Positions 9,072-20,220 of a stretch of DNA of 29,514 nt are shown one piece after another. Origin of the DNA: Lingula anatina (taxonomy: Eukaryota; Brachiopoda; Lingulata; Lingulida; Lingulidae); the NCBI RefSeq assembly GCF_001039355.2, contig NW_019775568.1:139472-168985 (forward strand), read 5' to 3'. The position numbers were made by a program, and so were the translations under genes. Position 1 is the stretch's first letter, and each line of letters opens with the position of its first letter. Below the pieces are notes generated by a model. It saw nothing but the letters and a program-made list of their open reading frames with translations. It was not told the origin of the DNA and made no database searches.

Positions 9072-10116
9072 ATGCGGCTCCAGACGCTAGTCATCTGTGT
9101 CATACTCACGATTTTGTGTAAGTATTTTGATACTGAAACAAGATGCCATAAAAGTCAATAACCTGTGATTTTGCCATTCGCTTCTTTAATCATTTTATCG
9201 CTGGGTGCACTTGTTTTCCACCTAGGAGAATCAGATAACCCGTCCTAGATACAGTTTTGGAAGAACTTTGCGCGAATAATTATTGACAACGGTTCAACTT
9301 GTGTTTAGTTTCGATATAAACACTAATATATCAATATTAAAAATATTTTATCTGCTGTAGTATGAAAAACGCTACAGTGAATCACGAAAGGCATCCACAG
9401 CGCCAGGTACGGTGTTACAGTTAGGCCTTATGAATGTTGTGTGGCTGTTGGCAGCAACTAATGCCGTCATGTCAGACTAAAATGGGCTGTGTAGGGGGAT
9501 AAAAATATATACCTACCTGGAAAATCAACACTTGTCCTTGCTTTTATTTCAAATTTTTTTATTTCAAAATTGGCATCGTTTTTATTTCTTACCAACAGAG
9601 CGTGTAGTTAACGGGGCATGTTGTTTCAACGTACCGCATAACATACAAGCACAAAGTCTGGCTGAGATCCAGCAAACCTGAATTGTTATTTTGGACGATA
9701 TCTTACGTTAAATATAGAAACTGGGAAATTGCAGTGCACAGGTATATGTGTAGTGAGTGTACATGCGTCTGCCTAATCTACCTTTTATTTTATTTTGTAC
9801 ATTTGCACGTGCACGCACGTGCTTGCCGGTGAGCGCATGCGTTCCCGTGTGATTTACATGTAACTGTCATAATTATTAAATTTCCTTTTATATACCCGTG
9901 CCTTTAATTTGTCATTTCTTTTTTTTTTCTTCTGTTTCAGTGCTTCATTTGAATGGACAGCATGTTGTGGAGGCGGGTCTGGGGAAGGTGGTCCAGAAAG
10001 GTTTCCAAAAGTTAGAGAAAACCGTGAGGAAAAATGCGGGGAAGTTCATTGATAAAACCGTCGACATGACGGCAAAGATAGTCAAGAAGACAATTAGGAA
10101 GAGTCTAGAATTGTAA
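9072..10116 (+). CDS. Secreted cationic amphipathic peptide 1 (73 aa, two exons)
   Basis: Exon 1 is 9072-9117 (donor gtaagt) and exon 2 is 9941-10116 (acceptor tttttttttcttctgtttcag), joined in phase 1. Exon 1 supplies a signal peptide starting MRLQTLVICVILTIL, which continues with hydrophobic residues across the junction. The mature part has no cysteine, is rich in Lys/Arg and is dominated by spaced hydrophobics (AGLGKVV, KLEKTVRKNAGKF, VDMTAKIVKKTIRKSLEL), as expected for one long amphipathic helix. The gene at 12073 is its paralog with identical exon lengths (46 + 176 nt), a shared EAGLGK start and a shared LEL C-terminus. Family not recognised. Membrane-active antimicrobial peptide is the leading inference; a lipid-binding secreted helix is an alternative. 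An AATAAA at 10939-10944 is a possible polyadenylation signal. Confidence 0.85.
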
Positions 10117-12018
10117 TTTTTTTCTTTAAATTTCATTTTCATTACTCTAAATGACAAAAGTCGTAATAATTTTTGATCGAACGCTGACAACGCTGTTGAT
10201 TTTACCGTTACTTAATTTTGCCCCTTCGAACCACCACTTTGAGCCAGATGCCGTGTTTTAACTTTTTTCGGACTTTGACACGATTGTCTTGAGAAAAATG
10301 CACTATTTTCTCGGGCTCTGGAAAGGAGATCTTCCACAGACTGTTGCGACCATTCTAAGAAATTCATATAACCATCTTCCCTGAAGGACAAGTAAAGAAA
10401 GAAACTTGTGATAATAGAAACTAGTGATCTGGAGCCGTAGATGTTTTTATAAAGAACAGTAATGATTGTAACATTTCGCACCAGTCTTCAAGGAGCATCT
10501 TTCTCACTGAAAATAACACTGGAAGAAGGCGGGAGAGGAGGGGGGTATGCTGGATTCACAGAAACATGTAATTGGTGACCTTGAATATCATATACGTGTT
10601 AACGTCAGCACACCCTGGGTGTCACAGAGCGAAGAGTGTCTAACCCAACTCCAGTATAGCAGCACCCCCTCCTCCCTCAGGGTACCAGTCTCCGTGGCAA
10701 AACCTTTTTTAAATAGTGTCTAAACTCCAAATATAAGAGGAATGTTACAAGAATTAAGCCTCACAAGTTAAAAAGGGAAACGCAGCACAAGGACGAAGAA
10801 AACCGATTTAACTCTCGCACCGCCTCGATCACGACAGGAAGTTGAAGACTCCGCCTTACCCGAACATTATTGGACCTGGGGATTTGTTGCGCAATGATTT
10901 AACTTTTTCGTGTTCATTAATTTGGGCTGATAGCAAAGAATAAACAGTTCTGATATTTCAAGTAATAGGGTCATAAATTATGCGGAAACTTCAAAGTGAA
11001 AACATTCTTTTAATGGTAAAATAAATGACAGTCCAACCATGATTATGTAAATTAATGCTGTTCACTGCGATAAATATAAGTGATATCAAAAAAGTTAAAT
11101 GAAACAAACAAGTAGTTATAGACCTACTACGTATATATACCAAGCACATAAAAGACTGGACAAGCACGTAAATGTAGAATCAAAATAAAATAAAAATTGT
11201 TTATCGTATTGATACGGTTTTAGTATTGATTTGTATAACGGTAGTGGTACTGAAACTTCATTGTGAGTAATAAATCAACAAAAACTTGAATCAAAGCGGA
11301 TCCTCAACAGGCACAACGACTGCCCTAGTGAAAAATGTGTCGATTTTCCTTATCCAGTTTTCGAGTGTTTTTTTTTTTTCAAATAAAAATGTGCATTTCA
11401 GCTTTCCAAGATTACCTCGCCCCACATCTATGCCACCTCTCGCTTTTGTAAGTCTCTTTTTTTAAAGTTATTTTGAATTGTTCAATCTCAGTTTACATGG
11501 CAAGCCAACGTCATAAAGCTATTTATAATTTAGACCAAACAAATCTAACCCAATTTTTAGGAAAAATTTTCCCTTTTTTTCTCAAATAAAAATAAATTGG
11601 ATTTTGATTTGAAAGGTGAAAAAAATTATGCAGGGTACCCATAGGATTTGTCTTCTCCTCCATCCTAAAAAGGAACATAAAATGAAAAGTCACCCGACCA
11701 TGTAAGATAAGAAATCTGCCTTTCATTTCCCAACAGCAGAAATTCTTGTTGCAGAATAAATGTTTATGTGTTGTTTGTTTGAAAACTGCTGTTGTTTGTT
11801 TGAAAACTGCTGTTGCAATTCAGCGCGTGATAAAAGGAAATACTATATGTAAAGAGTGAGAAACAAAAAATTAAAACTCGTATATAAAAGGAAAAACTAC
11901 CAAATATTATTTTGCGGTATAATAATATAAATATACCCACCTCCTCCCTCGCTCTTTTATGTGCTCTTCCCACTATGACGAAGGTGAGGTTTATTTTTAG
12001 CTCTTCACTTTAAAATTA
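10117..12018. other. Intergenic/3' region between the two helical-peptide genes
   Basis: No further coding region seen. It includes T runs, a 21-bp tandem duplication (tgttgtttgtttgaaaactgc, twice, about 11771-11812) and a TATA-like tatataaaag at 11881-11890, about 190 bp upstream of the next ATG. Confidence 0.6.
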
Positions 12019-12037
12019 GGTTATGCTACGTCAGCAT
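12019..12037 (+). promoter_or_regulatory. Block conserved upstream of helical-peptide gene 2
   Basis: ggttatgctacgtcagcat matches 9013-9032. Similarity continues less strictly (cgaggc.cgg) toward the ATG. Core ACGTCA is a bZIP half-site. Function inferred. Confidence 0.5.
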
Positions 12038-12072
12038 GCGAAAACGAGGCCGGGATTTACCTAGCGTGAAGA

Positions 12073-12840
12073 ATGAGGACTGAGACGCTCATATTCTGTG
12101 TATTTATTGTCTTTCTTGGTAAGTATTAACTCACAATTAATTGATATACCCATTGTTCGCGTAGTAGCATGCTGCCTATATGTCTGAATCCCATTATGAT
12201 TAACAGTAAGGCCGAGTATAATCGTATTCGTGTAGGCCTACATATATTTAGGGATTCTATAACCGGTCGGATACATATAACTTAGGGGTGTACTGGTACA
12301 TGTATCATATTGCAGTAGTGCTGCGCTGTCTTACTCCTCGTCTAACATAAAACATTTATAAACTCTCCACAAATTGTGCCTTTAACAAAAATGTGGCGAA
12401 GGATTTCCTTGTGACGTACATGTACTGTACCTAGCATAGGCAACAACATGCTGAATCTCTGACCAGTCCTACAAAGACACGTTCCATTTCACTACTTTCA
12501 TACAATATAGCGGCTTGTACTAATATGATCACCATGTGAAGAAATACGATTCAGGGCGGCGTGTTGGTAATATGATATGTATAGACACCTAGCTAATCCT
12601 GTGCCGAGTGTTTTACGCAGATAGCCGAAAGGATGGCTATATGACTGGGTGTTTGCTTTTAGTAATACGATAGTGTATATTCCGTTTATTAAAATGTTTT
12701 GACGAATTGTTTTAATTTTTTTTCACGAATTTTTCAGTAAAATATTGGGTTTAATTTTCTCTGCTGTCAATTATTTTTATAATTATTATTATTATTAATT
12801 TATTGCTGACGTAATCTCACACTCATGACAGCCTTTCTGA

Positions 12841-12901
<61 letters not shown>

Positions 12902-13139
12902 GTTACCCAGGCAACAATTTACTTAGATTGATTAATGCCACATTTTTTTCTTTAATGTAACAGTGATAACTACGAACGAGGACCGCTTCGCTGAGGCAGG
13001 ACTTGGAAAGGACTTAAAGAAAGCGGCGGAGAAGCTGGGAAAAGCGGTGAAGAAAAACGCTGAGAAATTCGTGGACAAAACCATTGACAAAACGGCGAAA
13101 AAGATGAAAAAGGCAGCCAAAAAGAAATTGGAATTATGA
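12073..13139 (+). CDS. Secreted cationic amphipathic peptide 2 (73 aa, two exons)
   Basis: Exon 1 is 12073-12118 (donor gtaagt) and exon 2 is 12964-13139 (acceptor ctttaatgtaacag), joined in phase 1 and ending TGA. The signal peptide begins MRTETLIFCVFIVFL. The mature part is cysteine-free and very lysine-rich: EAGLGKDLKKAAEKLG, then KKNAEKFVDKTIDKTAKK and KKKLEL. Relative to peptide 1, the frame KN-A-KF-DKT-D-TAK is kept while many neutral residues became Lys, raising the positive charge. Identical exon lengths and intron phase show tandem duplication. A long (CT)n tract lies about 65 bp before exon 2. Exon 2 lacks its own ATG and is under 60 codons, so automated callers could miss it. Family unknown; antimicrobial or membrane-binding helix inferred. 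Confidence 0.85.
12844..12899. repeat. (CT)n microsatellite in the intron of peptide gene 2
   Basis: About 27 CT units ending 64 bp before exon 2. May act as an extra pyrimidine tract for splicing, but this is speculative. Confidence 0.95.
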
Positions 13140-14059
13140 TAGGAGGGTCTATGACTTGTATGCGTCACAAGTAGCAGTCAGAGACAATAAGGACAGATGG
13201 GGGAAAGTTACTGAAATATCCAGTAAATATTCCGGACTTTGGGATGGTAAAACCGAAGTGTGTGGAAAATGAAGGAAATACGCTATGCAAGACATCTTTG
13301 TAAACGTGTTGTCCATTAGACAAGTTCTAAAGAAATAACAGAAAAAGGAAAGAAGAAAAACATGATATGATATGGCATTTACAAGAAATGACGAGGAATT
13401 GGTTTCATGGAGGATAAAGAGTATTTATCATCCTTGAAAGAAAGTAGTGTTCAGATGGCTATATAAAAATAATGATGATAATAACAAATGCACCCACTAG
13501 TAACACACCGCACCAGATTTAGTAAATTAAATATACTTGAGAATTGACTTAGTACAAACAGTGATAATAATGATCAGAGAAAAAACTAATTAAGCGCACA
13601 AAACACGTTGTTGCACGTGAACTGTGATAAAAATACGTGATATTCTTCGTCCCCTTTTCAGCCTCTCGTGCTGTCTTATCAATACCCACAATTAAACCTG
13701 TTTTTATTTTATAAAGGATTCTTTTTTTAGTCCATGCCTGATAAAGCAAAGGGATAATGGCAACCATAATACAAAAAAGTGAATCTTTAAATGGGTTTAT
13801 GAAGGAGAGAACAAAATAACAAATAACACCGCTCTGAGTATTTAATTTCATACCTGAGTAGCCGTTTAATCAATTCCAGATATTTTGTCATCTTTTTTAT
13901 TTCCACGTTATTTATTTCCAATGAAAACATTGCTGCCATCTTCTTAAAAAGTAAAGCCGCTTTCAGAGCTGCTATAAAATATTCTTGCTAATAGGCCAAT
14001 TTGGCAGTGCAGGAGAGGTTTTCTATGAACTCTCAGGCCCCATTCCTACAAACACCATC
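13140..14059. other. 3' flank of peptide gene 2, no further gene
   Basis: Only short unrelated frames. No canonical AATAAA was found within 200 bp of the stop. Confidence 0.6.
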
Positions 14060-14265
14060 GGTCTACGTGGATCGACCCGACTCTCCCGGGACTCTCGCGG
14101 ACTGCAATCAGCTTAACTGTATGACATTCTGGCGTAGATCTAAAGTAGAATACAGAAAAGCTGGTGATTATACGTTTACATTGGAAACAAGAGGAGGTGT
14201 GTCATTCAGATAAGCTGATTGCACTCAGCGTGAGTCCCTGCAGTGTCGGGTCGATCCACATCCAG
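14060..14265. mobile_element. Foldback (hairpin) element with 65-bp inverted arms
   Basis: The left arm 14060-14125 (gtctacgtggatcgacccga ... ctgcaatcagctta ... atgac) and right arm 14201-14265 are imperfect reverse complements over about 65 bp, separated by about 75 bp. Conserved blocks are gtggatcgacccgac, gggactc, tgcaatcagctta and tgac. It could fold into a long stem, typical of foldback MITEs. Two frames cross it but are not shared with any known domain. Confidence 0.75.
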
Positions 14266-14754
14266 TCCCTAATGTCTCCCTACAAACCAAGCCGTTGTTT
14301 CATATCCTCAATCAGTACAATCGTAAATATGATAGCAAAAACCACACCGACCAATTATCGGGACAACACAGATAAACAGTTCGACAGGCAGACAGGTGCA
14401 TTAAAACCTTTGATGATATCATTCATATCACATTGTTATCCTTATTTTAATCATATATTGTTGAAATGATAAAGAGTGTGTATCACTTGGGATGAGGGGG
14501 GGGGGCTATTTAGTTCTTTTATAGATGTATACATCGGACATGTAGGCAAGGGAAGGGGGTCGAAGTACAGTACATTCATATTAATCAACTGCTTAATGCC
14601 TGTAAAGGTACAGGTACGCGGTTGTTTGGGAAATGGCACTAAAATAGCTCTCAATATTCTTGTTATCTTGCTCGTGGTTAAAAGTTTCATGTTTATCTGA
14701 CATTAAATAACTAAAGCTGTGTTTTTTTCATATCAGATGGAATCGGCTGTGTTA
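14266..14754. other. Intergenic, nothing recognised
   Basis: Includes a short G run at about 14497-14506. No coding or repeat signal beyond it. Confidence 0.6.
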
Positions 14755-14980
14755 CACCCCATTTCCATAGATTTTTAAATCGATCTATCCCTGTGGGGAG
14801 TCTCACTAGATTACTGTCAGCTTGGCCGGCTTAAGCGTCTGTCCCGCCTACTAAAAGCTGTAAGGGGGTAATTAACTATGGTGCCCGCTCGGCTGACTGC
14901 AATTTAGCGTGAACCCCCAGGGAGTTAGGTCGATCTAAAACTTAATCTTTAGATCGATCTAAATCTCTGGGAAAGCACCC
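14755..14980 (-). mobile_element. Tourist-like MITE copy 3 (longer subfamily)
   Basis: 226 bp, flanked by TTA on both sides (14752-14754 and 14981-14983). The termini CACCCCATTTCC and GGGAAAGCACCC are imperfect inverted repeats carrying gatcgatct. It closely matches copy 1 in the reverse orientation. The TWA target duplication and CACCC/GGGTG ends suit PIF/Harbinger-derived (Tourist) MITEs. Confidence 0.85.
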
Positions 14981-15322
14981 TTACATACGCTCATATAAGG
15001 ATATCTGATTCGGCATCAAAGTGATGCGAAGTGTTTTGGTAGGGTTTTTTATTTGGATGCAAGTCAGAAAGTCTGTTCGGATTTTTTTTTTAGATATGCA
15101 GTTTTGCAAGATACGTAAGAAAATATTAGTTTTGGACAGTTTCAAACCCAGTGACATATACCTGTCTTATCAAGTCTACCGAGACCTAACATTTGTGAAA
15201 AGACATTTATTGAATATCAAACAAAGCTGAACTAGAATTGTTGAAACACTGAACATGTCCTACCCAAAAAGAATCGAACTGCAGTGGCTAAGTGCCGTTT
15301 GCAATGTATAATTATAATCTAA

Positions 15323-15536
15323 GGGTCTATTCCCACAACTTTAGATCGATCTATCACCGCGGGGAGTCTCACCAGACTACCGTCAGATAATCCCCCTTAA
15401 GTGTCCGTCCCCGCCCACTACAAGCCGTAAGGGGCAATTAACTTTCGTGTCCGCCCGGCTGACAGCTATTCAGCGCGAACCCCCAGGGAGTTAGGTCGAT
15501 CCAAAGTAGGTCGATCTAATCTATGGAAATGGGGTG
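15323..15536 (-). mobile_element. Tourist-like MITE copy 4 (214-bp subfamily)
   Basis: Flanked by TAA on both sides (15320-15322 and 15537-15539). Begins GGGTCTATTCCC and ends GGAAATGGGGTG. Reverse-complemented it differs from the copy at 20862-21075 at only two positions over 214 bp by eye, so both moved recently or have been homogenised. Confidence 0.9.
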
Positions 15537-15762
15537 TAATACGTATATCTACAGGAATACTTTACATCAGAAAAAAACATCTTCCAGGGCCAGATTACGT
15601 CATAATAGGCCCCTGTGCTGCATGTATTATCATCACTTCTAAGCAAAAAGGGTTAGAAGTTACTCCATAAAGATTAACTGATATATGTTATGACATGACT
15701 TATGCTCCATTGTAAGTTACAAAACATGTTTTTTTATACATTTAAGTTGTCCTATTAACAGG

Positions 15763-15769
15763 TATATAA
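15763..15769 (+). promoter_or_regulatory. TATA box of ANATO peptide gene 1
   Basis: TATATAA, 99 bp upstream of the ATG. A cag at 15791-15793, about 30 bp downstream, would be a suitably placed start site. Inferred from spacing. Confidence 0.5.
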
Positions 15770-15867
15770 CTTGTACTATTTAAAAGTTTGCAGTAACACT
15801 ACCTGCTGTGGACTGTTAAAATAAGCTGTATACATAGGCTGAATTTTTCCTGCGGATAAAGTCCAGG

Positions 15868-16707
15868 ATGAGATTCGCCGTTGCAATTTTTCTGTTTTTG
15901 CTTCTGACGACCCGCAATGCTGATTCGCAAAGTAAGTTGTTGAAATATTTTTAATACTCTGATGAAATCGGAACATTATCATGGTGCAGTGGCATCCAGT
16001 TTTCATCGTCACTCAAGCGATGGTCACGATTTTTAAACCCGTTAGTCGGTGTTTAATAGTTATACTTACAGCGAGCTAGCTTGTTCTTCACATTTCTCCA
16101 GTGAGGGAAATGTTTCCTTTATTCAACATTCATATCCTTTTAACGATCTTAACTATCATTCGCATTTGTATGAAAAATTAATTAGCTAGGGAGAGGTACC
16201 AGTAGATAGAAAAATGCGCTGAGACACACTGTGTTGAAAAGATGGAGAGCAGGGTGTGACGTCAGCTATCAAGAAGAATCCCAATAAAATACGCTATATT
16301 GGTCAGAGTACAAAGTTGAAAGGTAGTTAATGAATAAAACAGATCCCGTCGAAACAGTTTCGGTTGTGAAGTTTAAAATTCAGCAGTGAAACCACGGTTA
16401 TTTCTCTGATAAATACATAAAAAAACAAAAACATTTAGCATAATTGATTAATTCACCTAATTTATTATTATTATTTTTTTCATTTTTATTTATTTTCACT
16501 TCTCTTGAAACGCTAGTGGCTCCGAAACCCGAGAAACCTGCAGACTCCGCTTCCGTAAGCACGTGCTGCTCGATGGGGAAGCGGTATATGGGCCCAGATT
16601 GCGGTCGGAGAGCTGCCAGGATTCCCGAACCCTGCAGAACCGACTTCCATCAGTGCTGCATGCAATACAGGGGGATTAACCTGCTTGGGGACGTGTACTT
16701 AAAATAA
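15868..16707 (+). CDS. Secreted single-domain anaphylatoxin-like peptide 1 (84 aa)
   Basis: Exon 1 is 15868-15931 (donor gtaagt) and exon 2 is 16517-16707 (acceptor cgctag), phase 1, 85 codons including stop. The signal peptide MRFAVAIFLFLLLTTRNADS is followed by a short Pro/Lys/Ser-rich stretch and one six-cysteine module, CC-x10-C-x10-C-x6-CC, with the G after CC (CCSMG), C-G-R-R, and C-R-x2-F-x2-CC. This is the signature of the ANATO domain of C3a/C4a/C5a and fibulins. The protein ends in a basic residue (VYLK). A 3' UTR intron is likely: donor gtaagc at 16711, acceptor before 17339, with the downstream exon sharing ccagcg.tatggattta with gene 2. Known ANATO domains sit inside large proteins; a stand-alone secreted one is unusual. 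Chemotactic or host-defence role is inference. Confidence 0.85.
16241..16520 (+). repeat. Intron segment of ANATO gene 1, duplicated downstream
   Basis: The last part of intron 1 matches 17690-17985: tatcaa.aagaatc, aaaatacgctatattggtcag, aacagtttcggtt against aaacggttttggtt, ctgataaa, then the T-rich catttttattta and cttgaaac. See the partner entry. Confidence 0.75.
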
Positions 16708-16848
16708 TAGGTAAGCCAGGAATGTGAGAAGTTGGGGATTGAGGGTCGCTCCATTAGGATTCTCACACTCTGTTATGATTTTTTAAGTTAAAGTAATTTT
16801 TAAATTTTTAAAAGAGCCATGCAAGGCATTAAAGATTTAATTTGTCGG

Positions 16849-17014
16849 NNNNNNNNNNNNNNNNNNNNNNNNNNNNNNNNNNNNNNNNNNNNNNNNNNNN
16901 NNNNNNNNNNNNNNNNNNNNNNNNNNNNNNNNNNNNNNNNNNNNNNNNNNNNNNNNNNNNNNNNNNNNNNNNNNNNNNNNNNNNNNNNNNNNNNNNNNNN
17001 NNNNNNNNNNNNNN
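16849..17014. other. Assembly gap of 166 N
   Basis: Undetermined bases inside the presumed 3' UTR intron of ANATO gene 1. Sequence content unknown. Confidence 1.
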
Positions 17015-17106
17015 TCCTGAGAGAGAAAAGAGGCTGGGCTCATCAAAAAAAAATTAATGGCGGTTTCTCACCTTCCTTTATAAAATAATGCTCTCTTTAT
17101 ATGACG

Positions 17107-17132
17107 CAAAAAAAAAAAAAAAAAAAAAAAAA
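17107..17132. repeat. Poly-A tract
   Basis: About 25 A residues, just after the assembly gap. Confidence 0.9.
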
Positions 17133-17338
17133 GGCGTACTTACTGAACATCTGTAACCTATCTGTACCCTACGTAAAACTTTTTTATTTTACCTTTTATG
17201 CGGAATTCTTTTTTTAGCTTAGGCCTATTCAATCGTTTGAAATAAACTTATATTGTAAATTGCTCTGTTGTTAATTTTGAATGCTCATTTTTGCCATATT
17301 TGATATTACTGACGCGTCTTGAAATATATCGGTTTCAG

Positions 17339-17440
17339 GATGCGGTTTACATGACGACCAGGACATAGCACAAGACGACCCGTCACAGAAGTTATGAGTA
17401 ACCCAGCGGTATGGATTTAAATACGTCAGGAAAGTTTTTA
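17339..17440 (+). other. Presumed 3' UTR exon of ANATO gene 1
   Basis: Follows an acceptor (ggtttcag). Its acccagcggtatggatttaaa matches caccagcgatatggatttag in the equivalent downstream exon of ANATO gene 2 (20743 onward). A candidate AATAAA is at 17787-17792. The 3' boundary is not certain. Confidence 0.5.
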
Positions 17441-17689
17441 AAGTAAATTAGCTCTCAATGACAGACAAAAGCGATATCACAAAATGATGAAATGATTTGA
17501 CAGCAGCTATTTGTGTAACCTTTACAGAAAAGTGAGACTTTTTGTTTGTGAGTAAAGCAAGAATAACATGCGACATTTTTGCAGTGTTAAGTAAATTACC
17601 TGTAAAGGCGGCGGAAGAAGAAAAAGAAAGTGATTCACTCTAACCGAAAGAAATTCAAATTCTGATCTTGGAAATGCGTTTAAATACAC

Positions 17690-17985
17690 CTAGTTGAAGA
17701 GATAGAGACGGGAGTGACATTTGCTATCAAAAAGAATCTCAGTAAAATACGCTATATTGGTCAGTGTACGTAGTCGAAAACTGTTTAATAAAAAGAATAG
17801 AAAACGGTTTTGGTTAGTAATTTTTAACTGATAAACAAATAAAAACAGAAAATAAATACGTTCAGTATTTTTAATTTGTTTATTTAATTTTTATTTTATC
17901 TCTATTTTCATTTTTATTTTTCATTTTAATTTATTCTTTATTACTAATATAAGTATGATTTTTAAGAGAAATCTTGAAACAAAGT
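17690..17985 (+). pseudogene. Duplicated intron segment of ANATO gene 1, without its exon
   Basis: Matches the terminal intron part at 16241-16520 up to the equivalent of tcttgaaac, i.e. to within a few bases of where exon 2 would start. The following bases do not encode the cysteine module. It is best read as the relic of a further tandem duplication whose exon was lost or never copied. Confidence 0.6.
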
Positions 17986-17989
17986 CGCT

Positions 17990-19340
17990 GCTTCTCCATA
18001 GCGTCTCAATATAAACTGCATACGGTCTTCCCGTCCCCGCCACCGTTCATGAATATTCATTATTCGAAGAAAGGAAGAGCCCTTATTGTTTCCTAGCACT
18101 GTACCGGAGCACAGTATTTAAATGCATCGGGGCTTGATTTATGTCAACAAAGGTTACGTCAACTGATATGTTTATTTGTTAAATCCATGGTAAACAGACT
18201 AGATTTGAGGACGGCATCTTCCAGGATGTGCACCGGCCGTAAGTCGGGTCAACATGAAGGAAGTGAGGAAATATCTATCCCCACTTCTCCCGAGTAGAAT
18301 CCATTTATTTATTTACGTATTTCACTTTATTTATTCATTTCTTTTCTTTTCTTTCTTTCTTTCCTTCTTTATTAATTAATTTATTTTCTGAGAGGGGGTA
18401 TTTTGCGGTGCAAATCAAATAAAATGAAATTACAAATACATAGAGGAAGATAAGTAGACAAATAAGTGTAACTATAACGCGAATTGAAATAAAAAGATAA
18501 AACAAGTCAGCACGCGTATATGGTGTGAAATATACAGGTATGAGGCTCTTGTCGATAGAAGTCCCGTTATAATTACGGCCCGGGAAATTAAGCTATCGGG
18601 ACGTCTTGTTTGGTCGGGATTAGGAGTTAGCAAACTCCATAAGAATACAACAACTACAAATATCCTCTAAATACAGTATACAAGAGGAAGCACATACGTA
18701 TATGTATCGAAATTGATTTCTGAATTTGGTAATGTTGAAGCCAATTAAGATGCTTGTACCACACCTTTAGCACAATTAAACTGAGGATGATTTTAATCTT
18801 AACCAGGAAGCCACAACTGAAGTGTCTAAATCCTTTTACAACAGAAAAGATCTTTTAAAACACTGATTGCAGTTTTTTGTAATATACAATGTAGGCCTAC
18901 GTTTAGAGATTCAGGCAATGTGATGATACACATTAATCATCTGACCAACTTCTAACATTATTCGATCTAAAATAAATAAGCTTTGAAAATGCAATTTGAA
19001 CATGAAAACACCACTATTATGAATATTCAAACGAATACATGTACGCAAAACAGACGTGTTTGAATGCACCGCAAGTAAAATGTTTGGTTTTTGTCTCGTT
19101 TTACTTGCTATAATTTTCATTGGGTGAGGAGTAACTGAAAAGTTTTTCTTCAAATCTACGGTGGTGGGTGGGGCACTGCATGTACGCTATTTTATTGGCT
19201 TCGGCCCAAGTCCGTCTCTTTTCTTAGCAAGAAGCACTGTAATTAAATCAACACCTTGTTTTGAAAGCGCACCTGACTCACGCGGACATAATAAAAAGAC
19301 GAGTTCCGTCCACGGTAAAGCGAAGGGTTCGGCCTGCGGT
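17990..19340. other. Intergenic, mostly unassigned
   Basis: No domain-bearing frame. Pyrimidine-rich simple sequence at about 18330-18390 and an imperfect palindrome around gtcccg...cccggg...cgggac at 18562-18603. Confidence 0.6.
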
Positions 19341-19350
19341 CGCCTAGCGC

Positions 19351-19387
19351 TATATAACGTTCAAGTCACACATCCTAGTTATACTGC
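19351..19387 (+). promoter_or_regulatory. TATA box and initiator of ANATO peptide gene 2
   Basis: TATATAA at 19351-19357. TTATACT at 19379-19385 fits the initiator consensus YYANWYY with its A at 19381, 30 bp downstream of the TATA box. The ATG is 35 bp further. Spacing is textbook, but no transcript data are available here. Confidence 0.6.
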
Positions 19388-19415
19388 CGTCTTCAGAGTG
19401 CCTTCTTGATTCGAA

Positions 19416-20150
19416 ATGGCCGCCATGGGACATACTGCTGTGATTTGCCTGTGTTTGGTTCTGATGTTTAACCTTGCCTGTTCTCAAGGTACTTATAAGT
19501 AGATAACATAATATTCGCCATTTACAGTCACATATCTATTTGTTATCAGGGTACGATTTGCTTTTGTTTATGTAATATTATTTGTCGCTAAAATGAATTT
19601 GTCTCTAAAAGCGTGTTGGACACGAGAGAATTTGCCGGGGGAAATACATACCTTGTCTTTGATGGTTGTTGGCAATTAGACAAAACTTAATATAACAAAG
19701 TGTTTAAACTTACGATTTCGTCTTCTTGGAGACGTTGAGTCTGACTCGCATAGACCTCGGTCGCTGTGACAAGTATAGCTCTTATCCCGTGACTTACAGG
19801 TAACATTTGTCCAATGTACTGACCTCGATACTCTCAGTAAACTCTAACGTGTACTAATCATAGGGACCCGGGCCAATGTTCCTGGGACTACTATTCCTGT
19901 CACAGTAGACCAGTTACAGCCGATAAAACTTCATTTATGATAAATACTACTGGACGACTCACTCATTTGCACTGTGCTTGGTAGTTTTCTGTCTTCAAAC
20001 TAACGTATGACAGAGAGAGAGAGAGAGAGGGGGGGAGAGAGGTGAGGGAGGGAGAGAGAGACGCTGGAGAGAGAGAGAGTTGAGGGAGAGAGAGAAAAAG
20101 AGAGGGTGAGAAAGAGGTAAGGAAGAGGAGAGGTAGAGAGATAGAGATAG

Positions 20151-20220
<70 letters not shown>

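Noticed and set aside
13549-13851. 100-codon minus-strand frame downstream of peptide gene 2
   Set aside because: No recognisable domain, AT-rich composition, no splice-supported extension and no conserved partner. Treated as a chance frame.
15323-15536. SINE origin for the 214-bp repeats
   Set aside because: No tRNA-like A/B box and no A-rich 3' tail. Inverted termini and TAA target duplications favour a DNA-transposon MITE.
18188-18240. Possible short first exon (ATG to a gtaagt donor)
   Set aside because: The 17 codons have no signal-peptide character, and no partner exon with matching phase was found downstream.
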